The position numbers and the translations under genes are program-made. A stretch of DNA of 47,909 nucleotides from CAZFER01 sp964517495 (GTDB taxonomy: Bacteria; Hinthialibacterota; Hinthialibacteria; Hinthialibacterales; Hinthialibacteraceae), in the NCBI GenBank assembly GCA_964517495.1, contig CAZFER010000049.1, positions 1 through 47,909 on the forward strand, given 5' to 3'. Below the pieces are notes generated by a model, which worked only from the letters and a program-made list of their open reading frames with translations, ran no database searches and was not told the origin of the DNA. Shown piece by piece: positions 27,088 to 35,303 of this stretch (positions are counted from its first letter, which is position 1; the number at the start of each line of letters is the position of its first letter).

Positions 27088-27197
27088 CCTTCAACCCTCC
27101 CCTAGCCCCTCCCAGGCTTGGGAGGGGAATGGGGGTTTTTTTCGTTTTGCGATACGACTAAGTTCTAATTTTTAAAGCACTTATCGGCCATCCATTT
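27088..27197 (+). repeat. 110-nt repeat, left copy, ending at the gap
   Basis: Identical over 110 nt to 27299-27408. It begins CCTTCAACCCTCCCCTAG and contains the palindrome CCCCTCCCA-GGCT-TGGGAGGGG followed by AATGGGGG and seven T, a terminator-like ending. It stops exactly at the first N. Confidence 0.9.
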
Positions 27198-27297
27198 NNN
27201 NNNNNNNNNNNNNNNNNNNNNNNNNNNNNNNNNNNNNNNNNNNNNNNNNNNNNNNNNNNNNNNNNNNNNNNNNNNNNNNNNNNNNNNNNNNNNNNNN
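27198..27297. other. Assembly gap of exactly 100 N
   Basis: Exactly 100 undetermined bases, the conventional size for a gap of unknown length. Both flanks carry the same 110-nt sequence, so the gap lies in a repeat and the true sequence may be longer, shorter or a single copy. Confidence 0.98.
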
Positions 27298-27298
27298 G

Positions 27299-27408
27299 CC
27301 TTCAACCCTCCCCTAGCCCCTCCCAGGCTTGGGAGGGGAATGGGGGTTTTTTTCGTTTTGCGATACGACTAAGTTCTAATTTTTAAAGCACTTATCGGCC
27401 ATCCATTT
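27299..27408 (+). repeat. 110-nt repeat, right copy
   Basis: Identical to 27088-27197. It is followed directly by an oppositely built palindrome (CTCCCCCA-AGCC-TGGGGGAG) and, 193 nt after its own start, by another copy of the CCTTCAACCCTCCCCT unit at 27492. Confidence 0.9.
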
Positions 27409-27428
27409 CTCCCCCAAGCCTGGGGGAG
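27408..27428 (+). repeat. GC-rich palindrome, inverted variant
   Basis: CTCCCCCA, AGCC, TGGGGGAG forms a perfect eight-base hairpin. It belongs to the same palindrome family as the neighbouring copies but lacks their CCTTCAACC lead. Confidence 0.6.
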
Positions 27429-27491
27429 ATTAAGAGGGGGTTGATCGGCTGCCCCAAAAACATTGATGAATTATGATCGCTGTGCCACTTG

Positions 27492-27563
27492 CCTTCAACC
27501 CTCCCCTGGCCCCTCCCAGGCTTGGGAGGGGAATGGAACTTCATATGGCTGAGCGTTTACAAT
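27492..27563 (+). repeat. Palindrome-plus-tail element, copy D
   Basis: CCTTCAACCCTCCCCTGG, then the CCCCTCCCA/TGGGAGGGG palindrome, then a 26-nt tail at 27538-27563 (ACTTCATATGGCTGAGC..). The tail recurs at 46094-46119 (21 of 26 identical) and, inverted, at 45931-45950. It ends 100 nt before the glycosylasparaginase start. Confidence 0.65.
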
Positions 27564-27662
27564 ATCCCAAATATAGACACAATATTTGAAATTTGCCCTT
27601 TTACAAGCTCCTCAGCTACGGCATACTCATACATATAAATGAAATTAAATGGAAGGTGAATA

Positions 27663-28541
27663 ATGCCTGCTCAAAAACCAACCATTCTTTCCACCTGGAA
27701 CTTTGGCCTGCAAGCCAATGAAACCGGGTGGGATGTACTCAATAGCGATGGCAATGCGCTGGATGCGGTTGAAGCCGCGGCTATGGTAACAGAAAGCGAT
27801 CCAAACGTCACCAGTGTGGGTTATGGCGGTTTTCCCAACGAAATGGGTGTGGTGCAACTGGATGCTGCCATCATCGATGGGAAGAGCGGCCAGATGGGGG
27901 CTGTCGCCGCCCTCGAAAACATCCGCAATCCCATTGCGGTAGCCCGCAAAGTGCTTGAAATGAATAAGCATATCTTCCTGGTCGGCGAGGGAGCCAAAAC
28001 GTTTGCGCTCAAGCATGGTTTCCAGGAACAAAACCTGCTCACCGAAAAAAGTGCCGCCTGGTATGCTGAACAACTCAAAAAGCGCAACACTCAGCCCCAA
28101 GGCCATGATACGATTGGTGTGCTTGCCCAGGATCAAGAGGATCAATTGGCGGTGGCTTGCACCACTAGCGGCCTTTCGATGAAATGGAGCGGAAGGGTGG
28201 GTGACTCACCTTTGATCGGCAGCGGCCTTTATCTTGACGGCCAGGTTGGCGGTGCAGTGGGAACAGGCGTCGGTGAACGTGCCATTGAAGTATGTGGAGC
28301 GTTTGCCATAGTTGAATTTATGCGCAATGGTCTTTCCCCCCAACAGGCTTGCGAAAAACTGATCAAACGGGTTGCTGTACGCAATCAACCAAATACCGAT
28401 TTTCAACTGGCTTTCATCGCCCTCAATAAAGAGGGCGAAACTGGAGCCGCCGCCATGCAGGAAGGTTTTGTTTATGCTCACTATCTTGACCAAAAAAATG
28501 AGTTGAAGAATGGGGCGGTCTATGGTAAAAACTTTAAATAA
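27663..28541 (+). CDS. Glycosylasparaginase / isoaspartyl peptidase family Ntn-hydrolase
   Basis: 292 residues, made as a precursor that cleaves itself to expose a Thr nucleophile. The self-cleavage site is HDTIGVLAQD with Thr150. GYGGFPNEMGVVQLDAAIIDG and WSGRVGDSPLIGSGLY are signatures of the N4-(beta-N-acetylglucosaminyl)-L-asparaginase branch, which removes GlcNAc-Asn linkages left from glycoproteins. DPNVTSVGYGG lies near residue 46. There is no signal peptide, so it is cytoplasmic. AAGG is six bases before the ATG. Its place among secreted glycan enzymes suits a role in glycoprotein salvage. Confidence 0.9.
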   Translation: MPAQKPTILSTWNFGLQANETGWDVLNSDGNALDAVEAAAMVTESDPNVTSVGYGGFPNEMGVVQLDAAIIDGKSGQMGAVAALENIRNPIAVARKVLEMNKHIFLVGEGAKTFALKHGFQEQNLLTEKSAAWYAEQLKKRNTQPQGHDTIGVLAQDQEDQLAVACTTSGLSMKWSGRVGDSPLIGSGLYLDGQVGGAVGTGVGERAIEVCGAFAIVEFMRNGLSPQQACEKLIKRVAVRNQPNTDFQLAFIALNKEGETGAAAMQEGFVYAHYLDQKNELKNGAVYGKNFK

Positions 28542-28649
28542 AGGATACTATCGAAAGAATCATCTTTTTAAGGTAGAATAGAGATGTTCGCCCAAATATG
28601 GTCTAACCGATCGGACCGGTGGCTTCCCCGCCTTGGAGGGAATTAGAAG

Positions 28650-29060
28650 ATGGACAATTTTACACTCACCACAACCGACGACCAAATCAACGGCCTCACC
28701 ATCAAAATTATTCAAGTCAGTGGATACGTTGATTCCAGCACTTTCCCCCAACTGCAAGATCATTTGCAGCAATTAATTGATGATGGACAAATCCGAATCA
28801 TCGTTGATCTGCAAAATTTGGATTATATCAGCAGTGCCGGCTTGGGCGTGATAATGGGAATGCTGCAGGAAATCCGTGACGCTGACGGAGACCTGAAACT
28901 TTGCCGCTTGTCTGAAAAAATACGCCATCTATTCGATATATTGGGTTTTTCCAGGCTTATCTTAATTTACGACACCATCGATGAAGCCAAACAAGCGTTT
29001 ATAGATGAACAATCAGTTGAAGGTGAATTTGAACATAAACCGGAACAGAATGATTACTGA
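28650..29060 (+). CDS. STAS-domain anti-sigma factor antagonist
   Basis: 136 residues of the SpoIIAA/RsbV type, a switch protein that binds an anti-sigma kinase when unphosphorylated. The STAS core is YVDSSTFPQLQDHLQQLIDD through VDLQNLDYISSAGLGVIMG, with Ser61/Ser62 at the phosphorylation site, and DILGFSRLILIYDTIDEA closing the domain. An acidic 20-residue tail follows. GGAGG lies ten bases before the ATG. The ATPase that would phosphorylate it is the next gene, 48 nt downstream. Confidence 0.9.
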   Translation: MDNFTLTTTDDQINGLTIKIIQVSGYVDSSTFPQLQDHLQQLIDDGQIRIIVDLQNLDYISSAGLGVIMGMLQEIRDADGDLKLCRLSEKIRHLFDILGFSRLILIYDTIDEAKQAFIDEQSVEGEFEHKPEQNDY

Positions 29061-29108
29061 TTACCCGTAATTCATTTACTGACAATGGGGTGAAGGAGGT
29101 GAGAGTGG

Positions 29109-29606
29109 ATGAACGCTCAAAAAGAGCGTGATCCAAACTTCACGATTGAGATCACTGCTCAACCCCGCTATTTGGTGCTTCTTCGTAAATTCATGATCTG
29201 TGTGGCTGAACTCCTTGAGTTGTCGCCCGAGGAGACATGTTATCTGGAAGTGTGTGCCGATGAAGCCTGTGCCAATTCCATCCAGGCTATTCGCGACCGT
29301 GAAGGCGAAACACCTTATACCAAAGTGAAGATCGAAATTGAACTCAAGGATGAATATTTGTGCATCAATGTGCATGATAATGGCAAGGATTTCACCCAGC
29401 ATTTTAATAAGGCCGACCCCATTGACCACAAAACGGACTGCACCCGTAAACGGGGATATGGCTTGCAAATCATCAAAACCCTGATGGATGAAGTGCAATA
29501 TATTCATGATCCTGAATTGGGGAACCACCTCCGAATTACTAAATTCCTCTCTCCAGCCAACCAACTAAAAGAATCGAATGACAATCCAAAATCCTCATCC
29601 ATCTAA
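29109..29606 (+). CDS. RsbW/SpoIIAB-like anti-sigma regulatory ATPase
   Basis: 165 residues of the HATPase_c (GHKL) fold. Visible ATP motifs: N-box CADEACANSIQAI (about residues 53-65), G1 VHDNGKDF, G2 RGYGLQII. Such proteins either sequester a sigma factor or phosphorylate the STAS partner, and the STAS gene sits immediately upstream, giving a partner-switch pair. GGAGG is nine bases before the ATG. No sigma factor or PP2C phosphatase gene is in the window, so the output is unknown. The gene's end overlaps the uridine kinase start by 29 nt. Confidence 0.88.
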   Translation: MNAQKERDPNFTIEITAQPRYLVLLRKFMICVAELLELSPEETCYLEVCADEACANSIQAIRDREGETPYTKVKIEIELKDEYLCINVHDNGKDFTQHFNKADPIDHKTDCTRKRGYGLQIIKTLMDEVQYIHDPELGNHLRITKFLSPANQLKESNDNPKSSSI

Positions 29607-30219
29607 CAAGAAAATCCCCATCATCGGTCTAGCTGGAGGCAGTGGGAGTGGAAAAACAACCCTGGCTAAACAATTGGCGAAAGATCCTGCATTATCGAGT
29701 ATCTTGCTGCCCATGGATTGTTATTATAAAGATCTCAGTTCCTTACAACAGGCAATCCGTGAAAAAACCAATTTTGATCATCCTGATGCCATTGATTTTG
29801 ACTTATTCGCCATTCACCTGAGTGAACTCGCTCAAGGCCGAACCATTGATGCTCCCATTTATGATTTCCACACTCATACCCGCGACGGGCAACAAACCAT
29901 TCATCCAGCGGATTTGATCCTCACTGAAGGAACGCTTCTACTCGCATCCTCAACCTTATCAAGCCTTTTCGATCTAAAAGTCTTTATCAACACCCCCGCT
30001 GATATACGCCTGCTTCGCCGAATTCGCCGAGATCTACATGAACGAGGCCGCTCCCTGGATTCCATTTGCCGGCAGTATCTTTCCACGGTCCGCCCTATGT
30101 TTGAACAATTCGTGCTTCCCACTCGATTATATGCTGATGTTGAACTGGATGGTGAGAGGGATATTGATGTGCTTGTACAACTTTTGAAACACGAAATCAA
30201 GCAGCGCTTTGTTCTATAA
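29578..30219 (+). CDS. udk: Uridine kinase family P-loop kinase
   Basis: 213 residues. P-loop IIGLAGGSGSGKTTLAKQL near residues 15-33; LPMDCYYKDL and NFDHPDAIDFDL are the substrate-site motifs of uridine/cytidine kinase; YDFHTHTR and LTEGTLLL continue the family pattern. It phosphorylates uridine or cytidine for nucleotide salvage. It overlaps the anti-sigma ATPase in another frame by 29 nt, so it is probably translated from the same mRNA. A phosphoribulokinase-like role is less likely given the motifs. Confidence 0.85.
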   Translation: MTIQNPHPSNKKIPIIGLAGGSGSGKTTLAKQLAKDPALSSILLPMDCYYKDLSSLQQAIREKTNFDHPDAIDFDLFAIHLSELAQGRTIDAPIYDFHTHTRDGQQTIHPADLILTEGTLLLASSTLSSLFDLKVFINTPADIRLLRRIRRDLHERGRSLDSICRQYLSTVRPMFEQFVLPTRLYADVELDGERDIDVLVQLLKHEIKQRFVL

Positions 30220-30323
30220 ATTTCCTTTCTTATCCCCAACACCTTGCCTATCCCTATAGTCTAAAGGTATATTAACACTATAAAATCGTGCATATTATCA
30301 ACAAAATTAATGGGAATATAAAA

Positions 30324-31583
30324 ATGGTTGAAAAGTCTCTGGAAAAAAAACTGGCGGAAATTCACGCCAATCCTAACAGCAAAGCTTTTATCATCTGTGA
30401 TGCCAAAGATGCCGATATGGCACGTGGGGTTCGCTCATGCGGTCCTGTATCTCCTGAGTATCATCATGGCGAAGTACGTTTCCGCAACATCCACGAATAT
30501 CGAGAAATGATGCGTCAGGTGGTCCGACAAGGATTGATAGACATCATGCTGATGTCACCCAGTTCAAACGAGGTGTTACACATCCAGGAGCGTTTGTTCG
30601 ATAATTCTCACGTAACCCCCGCGGGGCGCTGCAATGACACCACTGATATTCATACGTATCGCGGCAGTTCCTATCACACAATGCCTTCGCGTCCTTTCCG
30701 TACTACCACGATTGACCATTTGCAGTGCGGGAAATATGAATGCACACCCGACGAACGCCTGCTTGGGACAAACCTTGGGCTTTATTCCATTACGTTTAAC
30801 AATGATCTTGATGCGGATCTTCGTTTATTGCAGGAATTTAAAAACTTCCGCATAGAGGCCGAACAAAAAGGATTTCGTTATTTCCTCGAAGTATTTGATC
30901 CAAATGTCCCTGGCACGGTTGATCCAGGCGCGATTGGAGATTTTGTCAACGATTCCATTGTCCGCTCACTGGCTGGTGTGACTGAAAGGGGACGCCCCTT
31001 GTTTTTGAAGATGGTCTATCATGGCCCCAAATCATTGGAAGAACTCTGTAATTATGATCCCTCACTCGTGGTTGGTATTTTGGGTGGATCATCGGGAACC
31101 ACTTACGATGCATTCAAACTTATTGCGGATACTCAAAAATATGGCGGGAGAGTGGCCCTTTTTGGACGTAAGATCAACAACGCTGAAAATCAGCTGGTCT
31201 TTATCAAATTCCTCCGCATGATCGTTGATGGCGATATTTCCCCGGAAGAGGCTGTCAAAGCCTATCATGGTGTGCTTCAGGAAATGAATATCAAACCGGT
31301 CCGCAGCCTTGAGGATGACATGCAGATTACGGATGTCAGCATGAGTTACAGCGACAATTCCAGCGTCCGAATGCCTGTGCAACCGCCGCGTCCTCAACCT
31401 GCCGCTCCAAAACCTCCTGTGGCACCGGCAGTTCAATCAACCCAGACAGCCAATACCCCCCCATCATCAACCCCTTCATCCCGGCCACGTTTGTATGATG
31501 AAAAAGAACCGGATTTCTCAAAGATGACTCCCGAAGAAAAAATTGAATACAACCAGCGCCAACGCGACCGTATCTTTGGATAA
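30324..31583 (+). CDS. TIM-barrel protein, aldolase-like, with proline-rich tail
   Basis: 419 residues from the ATG at 30324 (an upstream GTG at 30288 has no Shine-Dalgarno). Residues ~1-325 look like an (alpha/beta)8 barrel of the class I aldolase/DeoC-LacD kind: GLIDIMLMSPSSNE, FRYFLEVFDPNVPG, LFLKMVYHGPKSLEEL (Lys at the position of a possible Schiff base) and VVGILGGSSGTTYDAF (a phosphate-binding-like loop), then GRVALFGRKIN. The last ~90 residues are Pro/Ala-rich, then an acidic DEKEPDFSKMTPEEKIEYNQ-type ending. Substrate unknown. A 15-bp perfect hairpin follows at 31609. Confidence 0.6.
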   Translation: MVEKSLEKKLAEIHANPNSKAFIICDAKDADMARGVRSCGPVSPEYHHGEVRFRNIHEYREMMRQVVRQGLIDIMLMSPSSNEVLHIQERLFDNSHVTPAGRCNDTTDIHTYRGSSYHTMPSRPFRTTTIDHLQCGKYECTPDERLLGTNLGLYSITFNNDLDADLRLLQEFKNFRIEAEQKGFRYFLEVFDPNVPGTVDPGAIGDFVNDSIVRSLAGVTERGRPLFLKMVYHGPKSLEELCNYDPSLVVGILGGSSGTTYDAFKLIADTQKYGGRVALFGRKINNAENQLVFIKFLRMIVDGDISPEEAVKAYHGVLQEMNIKPVRSLEDDMQITDVSMSYSDNSSVRMPVQPPRPQPAAPKPPVAPAVQSTQTANTPPSSTPSSRPRLYDEKEPDFSKMTPEEKIEYNQRQRDRIFG

Positions 31584-31608
31584 TGAATAAATTTTCCTAT
31601 AACACACA

Positions 31609-31643
31609 CAATCAAGGGTGGGATTCGTTCCCACCCTTGATTG
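31609..31643 (+). terminator. Perfect 15-bp hairpin after the TIM-barrel gene
   Basis: CAATCAAGGGTGGGA at 31609-31623, loop TTCGT, TCCCACCCTTGATTG at 31629-31643. Uninterrupted pairing just 25 nt after the stop codon. The T-run is absent, but position and stability make it the likely transcription end of the 27.7-31.6 kb gene run. Confidence 0.65.
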
Positions 31644-31659
31644 GTTCAATTATCGTAAA

Positions 31660-31714
31660 CCATCCTACTTGTATAAAATCAAGTCGTAGGATGGGTCGCG
31701 TTGTTTGACCCATC
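31660..31714 (+). repeat. REP element, downstream flank of the RAYT pseudogene
   Basis: CCATCCTAC at 31660-31668 pairs with GTAGGATGG at 31686-31694, and GATGGGTC at 31690-31697 pairs with GACCCATC at 31707-31714. The two hairpins share bases, so only one can form. The right half matches 32266-32300 in reverse orientation and the copy at 42657-42740. Confidence 0.75.
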
Positions 31715-31741
31715 ATTTTTCTGTACATGTATTATCACTTT

Positions 31742-32289
31742 TCACTCACCGGCATTCAAATTTCTGATCGCCAATGGTTCATTTGCTCCCCATTCCTTAT
31801 CATACCAACCTTGATTAACGTAATTGTGAAATGTTGGCCACTTCCAATCCATTGGTGAATGTACATATTCATGTTTAACTGGATTGTAATGTATATAATC
31901 TATATGTTTTGCAAAATCTTCTTCATCACGAATGACATGTTCCCAAAAACGTCGTTGCCATACATATTTTTAACTTTTTTTAATTCTGGATCCTGAGTTG
32001 TACAAATTGTGTAACTCATTTTGACAATATAAATCTGAGAATTTAGATTTAATCAATCTCCACCGAGTGGAAAAATCCGTGTTCTCCTTTGGCATATTCC
32101 ACATAATGTGGATATGATCGGGCAATAGTACAAAAGCAATCGTATGAAAAGGCCATCGGCTGTGAACAGTTCGAAAGGCTTTGCGTAAACATGATCCACC
32201 TTATTGAATGAAAGGTTGATCTGATGGGGGAAAAAATCGTGACCCACCCGACGTGTGTAATTGGCCCGATGGGTCAAACAATGCGACAC
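31742..32289 (-). pseudogene. REP-associated tyrosine transposase (RAYT, IS200-like), decayed
   Basis: Pieces of one RAYT/TnpA_REP protein can be read in order on the minus strand: NYTRRVGHDFF near the start, then after a frameshift (about 32190-32230) LRKAFRTVHSRWPFH, LLPDHIHIMWNMP (the HUH metal-binding His pair), DFSTRWRLIKSKFS, an in-frame TAA at 31970-31972, then YVWQRRFWEHVIRDEEDFAK, HIDYIHYNPVKHEYV (with the likely nucleophile Tyr) and GWYDKEWGA. It ends at a TGA at 31742-31744. One frameshift plus one nonsense codon make it inactive. It is flanked by REP sequences in inverted orientation, the usual RAYT arrangement. Confidence 0.88.
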
Positions 32290-32300
32290 ATCCTACTTGT
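32266..32300 (-). repeat. REP element, upstream flank of the RAYT pseudogene
   Basis: On the minus strand this reads ACAAGTAGGATGTGTCGCAT, then TGTTTGACCCATCGG, matching the REP at 31681-31714 with few changes, in the opposite orientation. It overlaps the last codons and the TAG stop of the GH2 gene (32293-32295). Confidence 0.75.
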
Positions 32301-35073
32301 GTAAAATAAGGGTTGGATCCAGCGGATAGCGGCCAAATCGCTTCCCGTAAATGGCCAAACCACCGGGGAGTGATTCATCCACCGACAAACGTATCACCAT
32401 GCGTCCATCTTTGGCAACATTTTTTAAGATATTTGCCGGAATAATGGCACTGATCAAATACCCGTATGAACCCGCTTCACGCAGCAACCGGTCTTTCTTT
32501 TGCGACGCCCACGATAATATGCCACGATGATCGGCTGGATCGTCTTCAAGCAGATACGAACCAATGAGATGGCCATCTATCTCGACTTTCACCATGCTGG
32601 GGGCTTTATACGTGTCTGTCATGGGATAGGCGTTTTTGTTTTCGCTTGGATCATGTGCGCCACCACCCAACATATAATTACTGTTGCTGGTTTTTCCCTG
32701 TTCTTTGTCCTTACCAAACAGTTGTTTGGCCGATGCTTCGAAGCGTAACACCGCTCCTTCCAAACGAGTCCCATTAATCCCTTCCGGCAGCGAAACCTCA
32801 TACTCAAAATAGCCTGACCCAGCACCATTGACCTTTAAGCCATCGAGCACGTTCCACTGTTTCAATGACCACTCTGCTTTTGTAAAGTTGGATGCATCAA
32901 ACCGAACAAGCGATGCATTCTTTAAAGCATCAGAATCAATTTCACCTTCCACATCAAACAGCATGAAGTTGCGTTGCAAAATACTGCCCGAACTGTCTTC
33001 CACGAAAGCTTTCAGAATAAACAATCCGTTTTTGTCAGGCAGTGTGATAGAGAGTGGTTCCAAGGCCTTATTCATCCAGGGTTCCACGGATGCTGATGTT
33101 GAAGATTGCTGAAAGTTCTTATAATTCCCTAACGAATCCCACCCCACCAGTTGCCAACGGATGGTGAGTTCAGAGCCTGGCAGTTGATCGGTGAAGATAG
33201 AAAGGAAAAGAGGAATTTCCAGCTGATCCCCTGGATTCGCCGGCTGACAGAGCATTTCATCCCCCACCACAAGATAAACCGGAGCATGGAGATCCTGCAA
33301 GGACATTCCATCCACAAGTTCATCCATCCCCGTGAATTTTTCCGATCGATCGTATTTCCAATAGCCGTTCCACTCATTAATCACATCATGGTGCTCGGTG
33401 TACAACCACCCGGCACATTTGGGGTGACGGCGGAACTGATTGATCATCCGGTGGTAATCCCAACTCCAATCGATATCGCCAGTGCTCCCTTCATATCCCC
33501 ACACATTGCCGCATTCGCTATTGAACATGGGATCGTTGTCCTGAGTGTATCCCTCCGCGAAATTCCATTCGGAACCGGGGTAGGTTTTAGCGCAGACATT
33601 GTCCAAAAAGTCTTTCCATGCCCAACCGGGGAGATAACTGTGCCAGGTGTTCAAATCTGTTTCGACATGGTCGTAGTTGCAAGGTGAATTATCTTCAACC
33701 AGGCGGGTTGGATCGAGTTCTTTTGCCAGGGTGTACATGTCCTGCACCCATTTTTGGGTTTCAGGAAGATAGGCGCGTTTATTGCCTTTCCCCGTAAACA
33801 ATCCCCAGGTTTCGTTGAATAAACACCACGAAAAGGTGGCCGGATGGTTAAAATCACGCTCAATCACAGCCGAAATGGTACGCTCGATTTCCTCACGCAT
33901 GGCTTCATTTGGTTCACCCCAACTATTGGGAATATCCTCCATAATCAGCATCCCCAGTTTATCGGCCCAATAAAGTTTACGGGGTAAAGGGACTTTGACA
34001 TGAACCCGCATGCCATTAAGTCCGATCTGCTTGGATCGAAGGATTTCATCGCGAGTGAATTCATCACTGGGAAACGTGTAAAAACCTTCGGGATGATAAG
34101 CCTGATCCAAAGCCATTTGCAGGTAAACCGGCTTGTCATTCAAAGCGACATAAGGAATATCGGTACCCGGGAGATTAACCACACTGATCTTTCGCATTCC
34201 AAAATAGGTATGCACTTGATCGTTTGAACCGGTATTGCCTTTCAACGAAACGGTTAGTTCATACAAGAATGGATCATCAAGCGACCAGAGGTTGGGATTG
34301 GGAATAGGGATCGTAATCGCATGGTCTTTTGATCCTTCTGGAATGCGCTGGGTATGAACAGGATTATCCAATGCGCCGTTTTTGAATTTAAATTCAACCT
34401 GTATATTTTGTTTGGCGGCTTCTAGTAATTTAACCTTGGCGGTAACGGTTTCTTTGTCTATATCCGGATAAAAATGGATGGATTTAAAGCATTCCTTACC
34501 CCGTGCTTCAAGGTAAGGTGTCTGCCATATCCCACGGGCATTGCCATAACCCTGCTTGCCATAGAGGGTGAACATCCGGCGTTCATCGTCAGCGCGAATG
34601 ACCAGTTTTTGATCATTCCCCCATTCAATATGGTCTGTAAGTTCAAATTCGAAGGGAATGTATCCCCCTTGGAATTCGCCAATTTTCTTCCCATCCAACC
34701 AAACGGTTGTATGCCAGTCACTGGCGCCGATGACGAGAAAAACACGCTGCTCCTCCCACGATTGAGGAACGTTGATGTTTCTGGCATACCAGCCTATATC
34801 CGCTTCATCTTTGACGCCGGATAGTTTTGATCCCCATGGAAAGGGTACGGTAATGGAATGATCAAAGTTATCTGTATCCTTAAACCAGGCTTGCTTGATG
34901 CCTGAATTGCCCTTATCAAATTTAAAATCCCATTCACCATTCAGGTTAATCCAACCTTCCCGCATAAAATCAGGGCGTGGATGTTCTGGTAACGGGATGG
35001 ATTCGGCCAGGGTGGGTGTTGAGAAGACCAGTAATAAACCAATAAACAATAAAAGAAACCGGTTTGATGACAT
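32293..35073 (-). CDS. Secreted glycoside hydrolase family 2 enzyme
   Basis: 926 residues with signal peptide (about 1-23, ending PTLA). GH2 layout: jelly-roll sugar-binding domain (GWINLNGEWDFKFD near 40, then GWYARNINVP and VWLDGKKIGEFQGGY), immunoglobulin-like domain, then the TIM barrel (LNGMRVHVKVPLPRKLYWAD). Catalytic acid/base is Glu421 in LFNETWG, and the nucleophile is probably Glu520 in NSECGNVWG. The C-terminal ~250 residues are extra beta domains. Likely a beta-galactosidase, beta-glucuronidase or beta-mannosidase; which one cannot be told. AGGAG lies eight bases before the ATG. Its stop codon lies within a REP. Confidence 0.9.
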   Translation of the reverse strand: MSSNRFLLLFIGLLLVFSTPTLAESIPLPEHPRPDFMREGWINLNGEWDFKFDKGNSGIKQAWFKDTDNFDHSITVPFPWGSKLSGVKDEADIGWYARNINVPQSWEEQRVFLVIGASDWHTTVWLDGKKIGEFQGGYIPFEFELTDHIEWGNDQKLVIRADDERRMFTLYGKQGYGNARGIWQTPYLEARGKECFKSIHFYPDIDKETVTAKVKLLEAAKQNIQVEFKFKNGALDNPVHTQRIPEGSKDHAITIPIPNPNLWSLDDPFLYELTVSLKGNTGSNDQVHTYFGMRKISVVNLPGTDIPYVALNDKPVYLQMALDQAYHPEGFYTFPSDEFTRDEILRSKQIGLNGMRVHVKVPLPRKLYWADKLGMLIMEDIPNSWGEPNEAMREEIERTISAVIERDFNHPATFSWCLFNETWGLFTGKGNKRAYLPETQKWVQDMYTLAKELDPTRLVEDNSPCNYDHVETDLNTWHSYLPGWAWKDFLDNVCAKTYPGSEWNFAEGYTQDNDPMFNSECGNVWGYEGSTGDIDWSWDYHRMINQFRRHPKCAGWLYTEHHDVINEWNGYWKYDRSEKFTGMDELVDGMSLQDLHAPVYLVVGDEMLCQPANPGDQLEIPLFLSIFTDQLPGSELTIRWQLVGWDSLGNYKNFQQSSTSASVEPWMNKALEPLSITLPDKNGLFILKAFVEDSSGSILQRNFMLFDVEGEIDSDALKNASLVRFDASNFTKAEWSLKQWNVLDGLKVNGAGSGYFEYEVSLPEGINGTRLEGAVLRFEASAKQLFGKDKEQGKTSNSNYMLGGGAHDPSENKNAYPMTDTYKAPSMVKVEIDGHLIGSYLLEDDPADHRGILSWASQKKDRLLREAGSYGYLISAIIPANILKNVAKDGRMVIRLSVDESLPGGLAIYGKRFGRYPLDPTLILHK

Positions 35074-35167
35074 TGAGAAAACTCCTTATTGAAAAATTTC
35101 ATAACACTATACAAAAAATCGGGATTTTTGTTAGGTTCGTAGAGAGAGATTGCCGTAAAACGGGGTT

Positions 35168-35187
35168 GACACATAGGTCAACCCCTA
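35168..35187. repeat. Dispersed 20-nt repeat, copy 2
   Basis: GACACATAGGTCAACCCCTA, 18 of 20 identical to 18920-18939. It is followed directly by AATGTCATTAA, an 11-mer that recurs at 47865-47875 near the right edge. Confidence 0.5.
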
Positions 35188-35303
35188 ATGTCATTAACTT
35201 AACGGGGAGGGCGAGGCTCCCGCCGAGCCGTTTCCATGTATTACTGATATTCTCCCTAAATACGTCATCGATAAAGGCAAAAAAAATCATGGACCTGCCC
35301 TAA

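Larger units (their letters stand above)
27037..27662. other. Intergenic repeat cluster containing the assembly gap
   Basis: About 625 nt between the PL38-like gene and the glycosylasparaginase with no gene. It is built from GC-rich palindromes, two identical 110-nt blocks, 100 N and a 193-nt spaced third copy. The last 100 nt (27564-27662) is AT-rich and contains the glycosylasparaginase leader. Confidence 0.8.

Noticed and set aside
33151..33687. 178-residue plus-strand open frame antisense to the GH2 gene
   Set aside because: Explained by codon bias of the GH2 gene, whose catalytic residues lie in the same stretch.
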